From positions 1,364,001 to 1,428,000 of the forward strand of contig OY762227.1 of assembly GCA_963665485.1 (NCBI GenBank): DNA of 64,000 nucleotides, read 5' to 3'. The notes beneath the pieces were generated by a model. It saw nothing but the letters and a program-made list of their open reading frames with translations. It searched no databases and was not told where the DNA came from. Every line of letters starts with the position of its first letter. Within the stretch, counting starts at the first letter, position 1. This document shows positions 27,425 through 36,833 of this stretch, piece after piece. The translations under genes and the position numbers were made by a program. Origin of the DNA: UBA4417 sp963665485 (GTDB lineage: Bacteria > Bacteroidota > Bacteroidia > Bacteroidales > UBA4417).

Positions 27425-28414
27425 TTATGTTGCCAATAAGCTGCATCCCCGTATATCGCTATTGTCAAAACGGCCCAGCACTTCAAATGTTCCATTATCG
27501 AAAACACGGCCCAAATCCTGTGTTGCAATAAACGAGCATGAGTGAAAATTAGCCAGGTCAATAATATTTATGCCTCCTGTACGCCCGGTTTCGAGGTAGC
27601 TCAATGGATCATTGGTATCTGCTATCTTAATTTTCATCCAGGGCGGCGAGCGAAAAATTCCATCACCAGCCGACCAGGCCTGAGAAAGCAATTCTGTCAT
27701 CCCATACTCCGAGTGAATTTTATTCACGCCAAAACCTTTACACAATTTCTCATGAAGCTCCATTCGGATAAGTTCTTTCCGGCGCCCCTTCATACCACCG
27801 GTTTCAAAAATTACAGCTTCCGGAATTGATACCGGAAAGTTTTCCGTCATATCGAGCAGGGCAAAAGTTACACCGAAAAGCATGATTTTCAGCCCCTGGC
27901 GCTGTGCCTCCATAAGTTGCTGCTGAAGGGCTTTAAGGTCATTCAGGTAAAATCCGCCCATCTGCCTGTTAGCCTGCAGCATAATTTTTTCGACCATATA
28001 AACGAGCGAAGAATTCCCCCGCTCAAGGTACGAAGGCAACAACGCAAAAACTGTGTACTGCGATAAGTCACCATAAAATAGGTTCAACCCATTGATAAAA
28101 CTTTGCTGGTACAAGTCCGAATCAACTACGTAATGTTTGCTGGTTTCCATTCCTGTTGTACCGCTGCTTTCAAAAATAATTTCTTCCGTAAAATCACCTG
28201 TTATGACCTTATGCGTTTTAAAAAAACTCACAGGCAGAAAGGGAATCTGTTCCGGATGATACACCTTGCTTTCGCTAACACCCAGCGCATCTACAAAACT
28301 TTTATAAATCCTATTGTTTTTATATTGATACCGAAATAAACTAAGTGCAATTTCGTTAAAATCAGAAGGGCTTTGCAGATTAAAGATACTATGTTTAAAT
28401 GCTTTGAAGTCCAT
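27425..28414 (-). CDS. LuxE/PaaK-like acyl-protein synthetase
   Basis: A 329-aa cytoplasmic enzyme of the ANL adenylate-forming superfamily in its short LuxE form. It has the phosphate-binding loop IFESSGTTGMETSKH, the LPSYLERGNSSLVYMVEKIM stretch characteristic of LuxE, and GVNKIHSEYGMTELLSQAW near the acyl pocket. LuxE activates a fatty acid as acyl-AMP and passes it to a cysteine. No LuxC, LuxD or luciferase genes lie nearby, so the acceptor is unknown; in Bacteroidota lone copies often lie near lipid or surface-polymer genes. It is divergent from a small lipoprotein gene. Confidence 0.85.
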   Translation of the reverse strand: MDFKAFKHSIFNLQSPSDFNEIALSLFRYQYKNNRIYKSFVDALGVSESKVYHPEQIPFLPVSFFKTHKVITGDFTEEIIFESSGTTGMETSKHYVVDSDLYQQSFINGLNLFYGDLSQYTVFALLPSYLERGNSSLVYMVEKIMLQANRQMGGFYLNDLKALQQQLMEAQRQGLKIMLFGVTFALLDMTENFPVSIPEAVIFETGGMKGRRKELIRMELHEKLCKGFGVNKIHSEYGMTELLSQAWSAGDGIFRSPPWMKIKIADTNDPLSYLETGRTGGINIIDLANFHSCSFIATQDLGRVFDNGTFEVLGRFDNSDIRGCSLLAT

Positions 28415-28454
28415 GTCAGAAAATTTGTAATTTTATGCCTTGTTAATGTTCGCA

Positions 28455-28961
28455 ATGAAATTATATACAAAGATAAGCTTAATCATCCTGATTCCGTTAT
28501 TTGCCGGACTTACCAGCTGTATTAAGGAAGATCAATACCCGGTTGTACCTCATATTGAATTCGCTGGTTATGGTATATACTCCGCAGTTGACGGAACGGA
28601 TTCTGCCTGTAATATAACCTTCTCATATACGGATGGCGACGGGGATATCGGATTAACTAAAGCTGATAGTCTTGAACCTTATAAATACAACTTCTACCTG
28701 AAATTAATGCAGTTGGTTGATGGTCATATGGTTGAAGTTGTACTCCCCAGCGATAGCATAACTTTTAACGCGCGTATTCCAATGCTTACACCAACAGGAA
28801 GGAATAAAAATATTAAAGGGGAAATTACCATGAACTTCGACCTGTATTTTAACAGTTATCTGCTGCAGAGTAACACCATTGGTTTCGAAACATACATCGT
28901 CGACAGGGCTCTGAATAAAAGCAATATTGTTACAACTCCGAATTTAACTATTGTAAGATAA
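28455..28961 (+). CDS. Small lipoprotein of unknown function
   Basis: I place the start at the ATG at 28455, because MKLYTKISLIILIPLFAGLTSC is then a compact lipoprotein signal with its cysteine at residue 22. A TTG at 28440 and an ATG at 28446 in the same frame would add five or three residues. The mature part (about 147 aa) has Ig-like beta-strands with an acidic DGDGDIGLT loop near residue 60, a pattern common in small outer-membrane lipoproteins of Bacteroidota. No family is recognised. It is divergent from the LuxE-like gene. Confidence 0.75.
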   Translation: MKLYTKISLIILIPLFAGLTSCIKEDQYPVVPHIEFAGYGIYSAVDGTDSACNITFSYTDGDGDIGLTKADSLEPYKYNFYLKLMQLVDGHMVEVVLPSDSITFNARIPMLTPTGRNKNIKGEITMNFDLYFNSYLLQSNTIGFETYIVDRALNKSNIVTTPNLTIVR

Positions 28962-29043
28962 CTTGTTTCTGATTAAGAGATCATTATAAGTATCACTTCC
29001 TTCGAAATAATAATTCCAGTTAGTATATTCATTATTGACAGGC

Positions 29044-29763
29044 ATGAAAAAGGTGAGCAGTAAAATGCTGAGGCTAACAGAAGTACTGCTGATAATTTTC
29101 GGAGGTATCTTTTTGATATTACTCATTCTGTCATTTACAAAAATTCCGTTCAGAGCGTATGACAACCTGGGTTTATGTAACAGCAAAATCACAAAACCTC
29201 CTGTAACTATAATTTTACTTAGCGGAAGTGGCATTCCAAGCGAAAGTGGTTTGTTGCGGGCCTATTTCACGGCAAAAATTGGAAAAGCATATCCAAATGC
29301 GAATATAGTAATTTCAATGCCTGGCGGTATTACTGACAGCATGGGCGACCCGCAACTGACCGCCAGGGAACTTATTTTACGGGGAATTGTTAAAGAAAGA
29401 ATAAGTTTCGAAAGTCACGGGCGCAACACCCGGGAACAGGCATTAAAACTATCGGAAGGCAGAACTTCCGCTCTGCTTAACCTGCCAATTACCTTGGTCA
29501 CCGCTCCAGAACATATGAAAAGAGCTATACTGGTTTTCAGGAAATGTGGCTTTACAACTGTTAGCGGGTTTCCAACATTTGGAATCCCGGTGCAAACCGA
29601 TATGACTTTTAATGACAGTGAATTAAAAGGCAACAAATTTGTCCCGTCAATAGGGAATAACCTGCAAATCCGGTACCAGTTCTGGACAGGACTTAAGCTT
29701 GAAGTACTTGTTATGCGTGAGTATTCGGGGTTGGTATATTATTGGATGAGAGGCTGGATTTAA
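29044..29763 (+). CDS. DUF218/YdcF-type membrane-anchored protein
   Basis: The ATG at 29044 is chosen; the upstream in-frame TTG at 29035 adds only three residues. A single N-terminal transmembrane helix (about 10-35) is followed by a DUF218-like Rossmann-type domain: TIILLSGSGIPSESGLLRA, then MPGGITD, FESHGRNTREQA and TAPEHMKRAILVFRKCGF. ElyC/YdcF relatives act on polyprenyl-linked or SAM-related substrates at the envelope, but the reaction is unknown. It stands alone between a lipoprotein gene and an acyl-CoA dehydrogenase. Confidence 0.8.
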   Translation: MKKVSSKMLRLTEVLLIIFGGIFLILLILSFTKIPFRAYDNLGLCNSKITKPPVTIILLSGSGIPSESGLLRAYFTAKIGKAYPNANIVISMPGGITDSMGDPQLTARELILRGIVKERISFESHGRNTREQALKLSEGRTSALLNLPITLVTAPEHMKRAILVFRKCGFTTVSGFPTFGIPVQTDMTFNDSELKGNKFVPSIGNNLQIRYQFWTGLKLEVLVMREYSGLVYYWMRGWI

Positions 29764-29909
29764 TATTCTTCCTGAAAGATTCTTCATGGCAAAAGTGCCA
29801 GAAGTGCAGATTTTCAAAGAGTTAATTCTCTATTCTGTAAACTAGACCTTTATGTACCTGAAAAAATAGTATTTTTTATATGCTTCATATCAATATAATG
29901 ATATTGTTA

Positions 29910-29917
29910 TATATTTG
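29910..29917 (+). promoter_or_regulatory. Promoter -7 box of the acyl-CoA dehydrogenase
   Basis: TATATTTG fits TAnnTTTG exactly and lies 40 bp before the preferred ATG at 29957. Transcription would start near 29924, which is past the alternative non-ATG start at 29915 and so supports the later start. Confidence 0.5.
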
Positions 29918-29956
29918 ATCACTTATTTTATTATTCTCATTTTAAATACTTCCGCC

Positions 29957-31096
29957 ATGGACTTTACTTTCACCGAAGAACAGCTTATGATCCGTGACGC
30001 TGCCCGCGATTTCGCGCAGCGGGAATTAATTGCGGATGTGATTGAACGCGATACCAAAGCCATTTATCCAACCAAACATGTGCAGCGCATGGCTGAGCTC
30101 GGATTTTTGGGCATGATGGTGGATACTAAATACGATGGCGGCGGCATGGATACCGTTTCGTATGTGATGGCGATTGAGGAAATTTCGAAAGTCGATTCCT
30201 CTGCCAGTGTGATTATGAGTGTAAATAACTCACTGGTGTGCTATGGATTACAGGAATTTGGAACTGAGGAACAAAAAGAAAAATACCTGAAACCGCTCGC
30301 CCGGGGAGAAAAAACTGGCGCATTCCTTCTTTCGGAGCCCAATGCCGGATCGGATGCCACTTCGCAACAGACAATTGCTTTGGACATGGGCGATTATTAC
30401 CTGGTGAACGGCACAAAAAACTGGATCACCAACGGTAATTCGGCTGGTACTTATTTGCTGATCGCACAAACCCATCCCGAAAAAATGCATAAAGGGATCA
30501 ACTGCCTGATAGTGGATCGTAACGCGCCCGGAATCAGCGTCGGACCTCACGAAGATAAAATGGGCATGCGAAGCAGTGATACCCATTCGGTTATGTTTAC
30601 CGATGTAAAAGTGCCAAAGGGAAACCGAGTAGGCGCCGATGGTTTCGGATTTACTTTTGCAATGAAAACGCTCGAAGGCGGTCGTATAGGTATTGCAGCT
30701 CAGGCACTTGGTATCGCGTGTGGTGCTTTTGAACGGGCTTTGCAATATTCGAAGGAACGCAAAACCTTTGGAACTTATATTTCGAACCACCAGGCCATTG
30801 CTTTTAAGCTGGCCGATATGGCTGTGAAAATTGAAAATGCCCGCAACCTCTGTCTTAAAGCCGCCTGGCTTAAGGATCAGGGCCAACCTTATGGTTACGC
30901 AAGTTCTTTAGCCAAATATTACGCTTCCGAAATTGCCATGGAAGTTACCTCCCAGGCCGTGCAAATCCATGGAGGCTATGGTTATGTAAAAGAATACCAT
31001 GTGGAACGGCTGATGCGCGATGCCAAACTCACCCAGATTTATGAAGGAACTTCGGAGATTCAGCAGATGATTATTTCGAGGGAAATATTAAAATAG
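29957..31096 (+). CDS. Acyl-CoA dehydrogenase
   Basis: A 379-aa FAD enzyme oxidising acyl-CoA to enoyl-CoA. The three-domain family signatures are present: GAFLLSEPNAGSDA near residues 120-135, WITNG, and the C-terminal QIHGGYGYVKEYHVERLMRDAKL followed by IYEGTSEIQQ, whose glutamate is the catalytic base in short/medium-chain types. The start is put at the ATG 29957 (MDFTFTEEQ) because an earlier in-frame ATT start would add 14 hydrophobic residues and lies within the promoter. It is probably a short-chain (butyryl-type) enzyme, but chain length cannot be read. Confidence 0.93.
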   Translation: MDFTFTEEQLMIRDAARDFAQRELIADVIERDTKAIYPTKHVQRMAELGFLGMMVDTKYDGGGMDTVSYVMAIEEISKVDSSASVIMSVNNSLVCYGLQEFGTEEQKEKYLKPLARGEKTGAFLLSEPNAGSDATSQQTIALDMGDYYLVNGTKNWITNGNSAGTYLLIAQTHPEKMHKGINCLIVDRNAPGISVGPHEDKMGMRSSDTHSVMFTDVKVPKGNRVGADGFGFTFAMKTLEGGRIGIAAQALGIACGAFERALQYSKERKTFGTYISNHQAIAFKLADMAVKIENARNLCLKAAWLKDQGQPYGYASSLAKYYASEIAMEVTSQAVQIHGGYGYVKEYHVERLMRDAKLTQIYEGTSEIQQMIISREILK

Positions 31097-31153
31097 GGAT
31101 TAGGATTTAGGGGTTGGGAAATAGGGGAAGCCATTAAGATAATTGAGAAGCAC

Positions 31154-32080
31154 CTATTTGGTTTTCAGCAGCTGATACGCTTTATTAAATGTTGGTGTTT
31201 CGATACCATATTTTCCCCCAGCCCTTACTACATAACCAGTCAAAGATTCAACTTCTGTTTTTGGTTTGAGGTTCAGGAAATCCCTGTGCATAGATGAAGT
31301 GGAATTATATGGCAGCAACTTATTATAATTCACGATATAAGCTGTTATATCTGGTTTAACAGAAATTCCTTTCGCACGGGCAATCAACTTTACTTCTTCA
31401 ATCAATTTAACCAAAGTTTCCTCATTTTCTTCAAGCAGCTTTCCAATGTTGCAATTAAAGTAAGATGTTGCCGTGGCAATGGATGCGATGAAAATAAACT
31501 TTTCCCACACAATGGTCGAAATTGAATCGGATAAAGTTGCTTCAATTCCGGCATCCCGCATTATCTTTTCAAGCCACTGAAGCCTGTCGGTGTGTACTGC
31601 GACAGGTCCGAAGAAAAGTTTTTGGTTAATGCCGCTGTTTTCAATTACACCAGCTTCTTTCACCGAAGATACGATGTAAACACAACCATCCAGAACTGTT
31701 GTTGCCGGTAAAATCTTTCTAATTCGTTCAACGCTTTCTACACCATTTAAAAGCGGGATCAAAATCGTGTTTTTGCCTATGCATGGTTCCAGCTGTTCGA
31801 TTGTTGCGCCGAGGTCATAGCTCTTTGTGCAAATCAGGATATAATCAGTAATGCCGATTTCATTAGCATTATCGGTAGCAATAGCTGGCCTGGCAATAAT
31901 TTCAGCTGAACCATGAATTATTTTTAACCCATTTTCCCTGATTTTATCCAGGTGTTCGCCACGAGCGAGAAAGCAGATTTCGATTGCAGCGTTGTTTTCG
32001 TATTTCGTGGCTAAAAGTCCGCCAAAATAGCCGCCAACTCCACCAATTCCGGCAATAACTATTTTTACTTTTCCGGTCAT
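31154..32080 (-). CDS. panE: 2-dehydropantoate 2-reductase (ketopantoate reductase)
   Basis: A 308-aa NADPH-dependent reductase with an N-terminal Rossmann fold (IAGIGGVGGYFGGLLA) and a C-terminal helical domain. Conserved features are CTKSYDLGA, the catalytic lysine in WEKFIFIASIATATS, and the DFLNLKPKTEVESLTGYV motif. It makes pantoate for coenzyme A. It follows leuS with a 16-bp gap and is probably co-transcribed. The family contains paralogues acting on other 2-keto acids, so the exact substrate is likely rather than certain. Confidence 0.88.
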   Translation of the reverse strand: MTGKVKIVIAGIGGVGGYFGGLLATKYENNAAIEICFLARGEHLDKIRENGLKIIHGSAEIIARPAIATDNANEIGITDYILICTKSYDLGATIEQLEPCIGKNTILIPLLNGVESVERIRKILPATTVLDGCVYIVSSVKEAGVIENSGINQKLFFGPVAVHTDRLQWLEKIMRDAGIEATLSDSISTIVWEKFIFIASIATATSYFNCNIGKLLEENEETLVKLIEEVKLIARAKGISVKPDITAYIVNYNKLLPYNSTSSMHRDFLNLKPKTEVESLTGYVVRAGGKYGIETPTFNKAYQLLKTK

Positions 32081-32096
32081 GAAACAAATTTGAAGA

Positions 32097-34886
32097 CTAA
32101 ATCACAATATTCACAATCTTCCTTGGAACAATAATCACTTTTTTAGGCGGGACTCCACCCAGCCATTTCTGCGCTTCGGGAGCATTCAGAACCGCTTTCT
32201 CTATTTCAGGAACCGGCATACCGATAGGCAATTCGAGTGTAAAACGTGTCTTACCGTTAAATGAAACCGGGTAAGCAAATGAACTATCAGCGGTAAAAGC
32301 AGCGTTATATTCAGGGAAAGTTGCATTGCAAACATTTCCGTTATTACCAAGCAAACTCCATAGTTCTTCGGCAATATGTGGCGCATAAGGCGAAACCAGA
32401 ATTACCAGTTCGTGCAGGATTGCTCGTTTGTTGCATTTAAGTTCGGTCAGCTCGTTTACACAAATCATAAAACTACTGACCGCCGTATTGAACGAAATCC
32501 TTTCGGTATCATCCTGTATTTTCTTGATTGTTTTATGCAATACTTTTAATTCGGCAGCATTGGGAGCTTCATCGGAAACCTGGAAGTTGTTATCCGAATC
32601 GTTGAACAACCTCCAGAATTTTCGGATAAACCTGAAAACACCTTCAATTCCGCTGGTATCCCAGGGTTTTGCCTGCTCCAACGGACCAAGGAACATTTCG
32701 TACAAACGCAATGTATCGGCGCCGTAGCGCTCAATAAGAATATCCGGATTTACCACATTGTGCATGGATTTCGACATTTTCTCCACTTCCCATCCGCAAT
32801 GGTATTTCCCATCTTCGAGAATGAATTCAGCTTCTGCAAAATCAGGCCGCCATTCGCGAAATTTATCAGTATCCAGAATATCGTTCTCAACAATATTCAC
32901 ATCCACGTGCAGTTGCTGCACATCGTATTGCTGACGCAGGTTATGTGAAACAAAGGTGTTGGTTCCTTTCACCCTGTAAACAAAGCTCGAACGGCCCTGA
33001 ATCATTCCCTGGTTGATCAGTTTCTTGAAAGGTTCTTCAACAACTGAATAGCCAAGGTCAAAAAGAAATTTATTCCAGAAACGTGAATAGAGCAAGTGAC
33101 CTGTTGCATGTTCGGCACCGCCGATATATAGATCGACACTTTGCCAGTAATTTACCGCTTTCTTCGAAAAATATTCCTTGTCGTTCCGCGGATCCATATA
33201 ACGCAGGTAATATCCGCTCGATCCGGCAAAGCCTGGCATGGTGTTGGTTTCCAAAGGATAGCCCTCGGCTGATAACCAGTTTTTAGCGCGGGCTAAAGGC
33301 GGTTCACCACTTTCTGTTGGCAGGTAAGCATCTACATCAGGCAAAAGCAGCGGAAGCTTATCTTCGGGCAAGGTGTAAGGCATTCCATCTTTGTAAAAAA
33401 CAGGAAAAGGCTCACCCCAGTAGCGCTGGCGACTGAAAATGGCATCGCGCAGACGGAAATTTATTTTGCCTGTCCCAATTCCTAATTTTTCGGTTTCACG
33501 GATTACGGCACTGATGGCTTGTTTTACATGCAACCCATCAATAAATCCCGAATTGATCATAATGCCTTCTTTCGAATCAAAGGATTCTTCCCATGTTGAA
33601 GGATCAGTTGCTTCGTGACCAGGTTTGTTCACCACTTGTACAATTGGCAGGTTATAATGACGCGCAAAAGCAAAGTCGCGGCTGTCGTGTGCCGGAACAG
33701 CCATAATGGCCCCGGTTCCGTAACCCATCAGCACATAATCGGCAATCCAGATAGGAATTGGCTGACTGGTAAATGGATTTACAGCATAAGCGCCGGTAAA
33801 TTCGCCGCTTACTTTTTTCACCTCGGTCATGCGCTCGCGTTCGGTACGGTTTTTGGCCCAGCTTACATAAGCATCAATTTTTTCGCGGTATTCAGAAGTG
33901 GTAATTTTAGAAACCAATTCATGTTCAGGTGCCAGAACCATAAAGGTGGCGCCAAAAATAGTATCGGGACGAGTTGTAAAAACCTCTATTGGATCAATAT
34001 CTTTATGATTTTCGAGCGCAAAACGCATACTTCCGCCTTCGGAACGCCCAATCCAGTTACGCTGAATTTCCTTGATCGATTCTGTCCAGTCAATAGTATT
34101 AAGTCCGGCAAGTAAGCGATCGGCATAAGCTGTAATACGCAACAACCACTGTTTCATATTTTTACGCTCAACCGGATGACCTCCGCGAACACTGTGTCCT
34201 TCGCTGACTTCATCATTAGCGAGAACTGTACCCAAAGCAGGGCACCAGTTTACGGCGGTTTCGGCCAGGTAAGCAAGCCGATAATGCATCAGGATTTCCT
34301 GCTGCTGCTTTTCGGACTTTGCGTTCCATTCGGAAGCACTAAAAACCGGGGGTTCGTTGCTGGCTGCCTGTACTGTTGCATTTCCCTCTGTTTCGAAAAC
34401 AGAAACCAGATCGCTGACAGCCTCAGCCTTATTCGTTTTCTTATTGTACCAGGAATTGAAAAGCTGGATAAAAGTCCATTGAGTCCATTTGTAATATCCA
34501 GGATCACAAGTACGAACTTCACGGTCCCAATCAAAAGAAAAGCCAATTTTATCCAGTTGTTCTCGGTAACGGGCCAGGTTTATCTCGGTAGTAACAGCAG
34601 GATGTGTGCCGGTTTGAATCGCGTATTGCTCAGCAGGAAGACCATACGCATCGTAACCCATGGGATGAAGCACGTTAAAGCCCTTAAGCCTTTTGTAACG
34701 CGAAAAAATATCGGAAGCTATGTAGCCAAGCGGATGACCGACATGTAAACCTGCGCCAGAAGGATAAGGAAACATATCGAGCACGTAATATTTCGGTTTC
34801 CCTTCAACTATCTCAGTCTTAAAAACCTTTTCCGCGGCCCATTGTTTCTGCCATTTTTTTTCTACTTCACCAAAATTGTATTCCAT
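32097..34886 (-). CDS. leuS: Leucyl-tRNA synthetase
   Basis: A class I aminoacyl-tRNA synthetase of 929 residues. The HIGH-like motif is in YPSGAGLHVGHPLGY (near residue 45) and the KMSKS loop is in VEKMSKSMHNVV. The CP1 editing domain carries FTTRPDTIFGATFM. The ATG at 34886 (MEYNFGEVEKKW) is the family-typical start; an upstream GTG would add ten residues. A consensus -7 box lies at 34951-34958. It is followed closely by panE. Confidence 0.97.
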   Translation of the reverse strand: MEYNFGEVEKKWQKQWAAEKVFKTEIVEGKPKYYVLDMFPYPSGAGLHVGHPLGYIASDIFSRYKRLKGFNVLHPMGYDAYGLPAEQYAIQTGTHPAVTTEINLARYREQLDKIGFSFDWDREVRTCDPGYYKWTQWTFIQLFNSWYNKKTNKAEAVSDLVSVFETEGNATVQAASNEPPVFSASEWNAKSEKQQQEILMHYRLAYLAETAVNWCPALGTVLANDEVSEGHSVRGGHPVERKNMKQWLLRITAYADRLLAGLNTIDWTESIKEIQRNWIGRSEGGSMRFALENHKDIDPIEVFTTRPDTIFGATFMVLAPEHELVSKITTSEYREKIDAYVSWAKNRTERERMTEVKKVSGEFTGAYAVNPFTSQPIPIWIADYVLMGYGTGAIMAVPAHDSRDFAFARHYNLPIVQVVNKPGHEATDPSTWEESFDSKEGIMINSGFIDGLHVKQAISAVIRETEKLGIGTGKINFRLRDAIFSRQRYWGEPFPVFYKDGMPYTLPEDKLPLLLPDVDAYLPTESGEPPLARAKNWLSAEGYPLETNTMPGFAGSSGYYLRYMDPRNDKEYFSKKAVNYWQSVDLYIGGAEHATGHLLYSRFWNKFLFDLGYSVVEEPFKKLINQGMIQGRSSFVYRVKGTNTFVSHNLRQQYDVQQLHVDVNIVENDILDTDKFREWRPDFAEAEFILEDGKYHCGWEVEKMSKSMHNVVNPDILIERYGADTLRLYEMFLGPLEQAKPWDTSGIEGVFRFIRKFWRLFNDSDNNFQVSDEAPNAAELKVLHKTIKKIQDDTERISFNTAVSSFMICVNELTELKCNKRAILHELVILVSPYAPHIAEELWSLLGNNGNVCNATFPEYNAAFTADSSFAYPVSFNGKTRFTLELPIGMPVPEIEKAVLNAPEAQKWLGGVPPKKVIIVPRKIVNIVI

Positions 34887-34950
34887 TGTGTTTGTAAATT
34901 GTTTCAGGTTAATCACTTATGTATCACAAGCCGAAAAGCTTTGAAGTGTG

Positions 34951-34958
34951 CAAAGGTA
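34951..34958 (-). promoter_or_regulatory. Promoter -7 box of leuS-panE
   Basis: On the minus strand the sequence is TACCTTTG, a full match to TAnnTTTG. It lies 65 bp before the leuS ATG. No matching -33 TTTG was found at the expected spacing, and no T-box or leader hairpin is evident. Confidence 0.45.
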
Positions 34959-35219
34959 ATGTTTTTAGAGGATTTGAGAACACCTGCCTGAGATGGATTC
35001 TATTTCTGTTTTGAAGCCTTGTTTATCAGCAAATCCTCAGGAAACTGAAAACATATCCTGGTTAAATTCCGGAAATATGAATTTTACATTTTTCATTCAT
35101 AAACAACAGTTTGTTGCTTGTATACCAGGCAAATAAGAATCAAAAGAAAACGATTTGTACTTGCTTTTTAACAGGCTGAGCAGGATTGATATTTTCGAAA
35201 TAAAAAGTATTTGAGTCAT

Positions 35220-35253
35220 TTTGTTCGACAATGAAGATATACATATATCTTTG
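35220..35253 (+). promoter_or_regulatory. Promoter of the small lipoprotein gene
   Basis: TTTG at 35220-35223 and TATCTTTG at 35246-35253 match both Bacteroidota promoter boxes with a 22-bp spacer. Transcription would start near 35260, past the GTG at 35258, so the real start of the gene is probably the ATG at 35309. Confidence 0.55.
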
Positions 35254-35308
35254 ATGTGTGGTAAAACAAACAGACAATAACAATAATTACCTGGATAGCG
35301 CAGTTTTC

Positions 35309-35650
35309 ATGCTGCTGTTCTTTATCTTTATTTGTGCTTTTGCATGTAAAACAGAACCTTCGGCAGCACGTGATTCCCGTTATAAATCAGTATCTGAGCA
35401 GCAAAACTATGTTATCGCATTAAATGATGCTCAACAGTTTTCAGCACCGAAATATGTATTACGCATTATCGAAAACACAGATTTCAATCTGGTAACAGAC
35501 AGCTATAAAATTACAGACACGAACAAATCTCTGCTTCAAAAAATAATTGTACTTCGGAAAACCGAACTCCTGATCAAGCCAATTATTCTTACCCGGTTTT
35601 ATTACCAGTATCACGCTGTTGATACTGACGATTTGCCTGCTTTAAGTTAA
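35309..35650 (+). CDS. Small putative lipoprotein of unknown function
   Basis: The promoter at 35220 rules out the upstream GTG (35258), which leaves the ATG at 35309. The product is then 113 aa with a short lipoprotein signal (MLLFFIFICAFACKTE, cysteine at residue 13). The mature chain is polar and ends in LTRFYYQYHAVDTDDLPALS. I recognise no family. It precedes the SecD-like gene by 77 bp on the same strand and may share its transcript. Confidence 0.55.
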   Translation: MLLFFIFICAFACKTEPSAARDSRYKSVSEQQNYVIALNDAQQFSAPKYVLRIIENTDFNLVTDSYKITDTNKSLLQKIIVLRKTELLIKPIILTRFYYQYHAVDTDDLPALS

Positions 35651-35727
35651 ATTCCCGCCAATTCTAATTCTTTTTTTTTGCCCTTCCATCCGGAAGAGGC
35701 TTGGTTTTAACTTAAATTTTAATTGTC

Positions 35728-36585
35728 ATGAAATCAATACTTTATTCATTGATTGCAATACTATTCATTGGAATAATTGCAATGGGCTTTGTAAATAAGC
35801 CACAAACACATACCATTCTCATTCAGTCAACGGATAGTAAAACATCAGCGCTTACGCTTTCGCAATCAGCCGATATTATAACTAAAAGGTTACAAACATT
35901 TAGCTTGGAGAAATTTGAAATAAATATAATCTCCGGCAAAAACCAGATACAGGTTGTATTGTCAGGTATGCAGGACCTGAAAGTTGCTGAAAGTCTTATC
36001 ACACAAAAAGGAAAACTGGAATTTTATGAAGCCTATAGCCATCATGAGCTGTTTCAGCTTTTAAAGGGTGACAGCACATTACTGACATATCTGGATAAAG
36101 GCAATCACTATGAGTCATCCCCCGAAATAGGATGTACTTCAGCAACAGAAATGAAATCAATTGTTCAATACCTGAACTCGTTTAAACTTGGTGATAAATG
36201 CAAGTTTGCCTGGAGTAATTTTTTCAACGATCCTAAGGTTTGTCTTTATGCGTTGCGAATGGAAGAAGGAAACCGCATTCCTTTAACCGGTTTTGACATT
36301 CAAAGTTTTGATGTGAAACATGATGTTGACAGGCAAAAAGACAATATTTTGTTTAAGTTCAAAACACCCGCAATACAGGTTTGGGCTGATGTTACAAAAC
36401 GTAATCTTGACAAGGCAATTGCCATTGTATTGGATAACAATGTGCTCTATGCCCCTGTTGTACGTGAAGAAATAACTGGCGGGAATTGCGAGATTTCGGG
36501 TGATTTTACTCATACCCAGGTGCAATTTATAGCTGCGATCGGAGCTAATGGTGAACTACCGGTTGATTTTATACTTATGAAATAG
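35728..36585 (+). CDS. Stand-alone SecD-like periplasmic (P1 head) domain protein
   Basis: A 285-aa protein with one N-terminal transmembrane helix (about 4-22). Its soluble part resembles the periplasmic P1 region of SecD: a base-like part near residues 40-95 (ADIITKRL, then GKNQIQVVLSGM) and a head-like part near 185-275 with VWADVTKRNLDKAIAIVLDNNVLYAPVV, EEITGGNCEISGDF. The SecD transmembrane channel helices are absent. The full SecDF is presumably encoded elsewhere. It is likely a paralogue used for envelope interaction, not protein translocation. The gene ends at a terminator (36605). Confidence 0.75.
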   Translation: MKSILYSLIAILFIGIIAMGFVNKPQTHTILIQSTDSKTSALTLSQSADIITKRLQTFSLEKFEINIISGKNQIQVVLSGMQDLKVAESLITQKGKLEFYEAYSHHELFQLLKGDSTLLTYLDKGNHYESSPEIGCTSATEMKSIVQYLNSFKLGDKCKFAWSNFFNDPKVCLYALRMEEGNRIPLTGFDIQSFDVKHDVDRQKDNILFKFKTPAIQVWADVTKRNLDKAIAIVLDNNVLYAPVVREEITGGNCEISGDFTHTQVQFIAAIGANGELPVDFILMK

Positions 36586-36604
36586 GGGATTAAATCAAGA
36601 GTTG

Positions 36605-36640
36605 AAAAGAGGCTGTTTCAAATTGAGGCAGTCTCTTTTT
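36605..36640 (+). terminator. Rho-independent terminator after the SecD-like gene
   Basis: An 11-bp stem, AAAAGAGGCTG (36605-36615) with CAGTCTCTTTT (36629-36639), contains one G-T pair and is followed by T residues. It lies 20 bp after the stop codon. Confidence 0.75.
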
Positions 36641-36833
36641 GTGTTTTGCCGATTCACCGATGATCTGTTCTTTACCAGTATTTTCGGAAAAATATCAAGT
36701 ATGTAAATTATTTGAAATATATTAGCTGTAAAATCAAGCCTTTAAAAAATCAAATCCAGATTTACTTCAAAAAACCAGTTTGCTTAAATTCTCTTTTTAT
36801 TAAAAATGTGATTCATCAAAATCCATATCCAAC

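Larger units (their letters stand above)
34887..35308. other. Divergent promoter region between leuS and a small lipoprotein gene
   Basis: This 422-bp gap has a promoter at each end (34951-34958 for leuS and 35220-35253 for the lipoprotein gene). The middle, about 34960-35215, shows no gene or clear hairpin. Confidence 0.5.
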
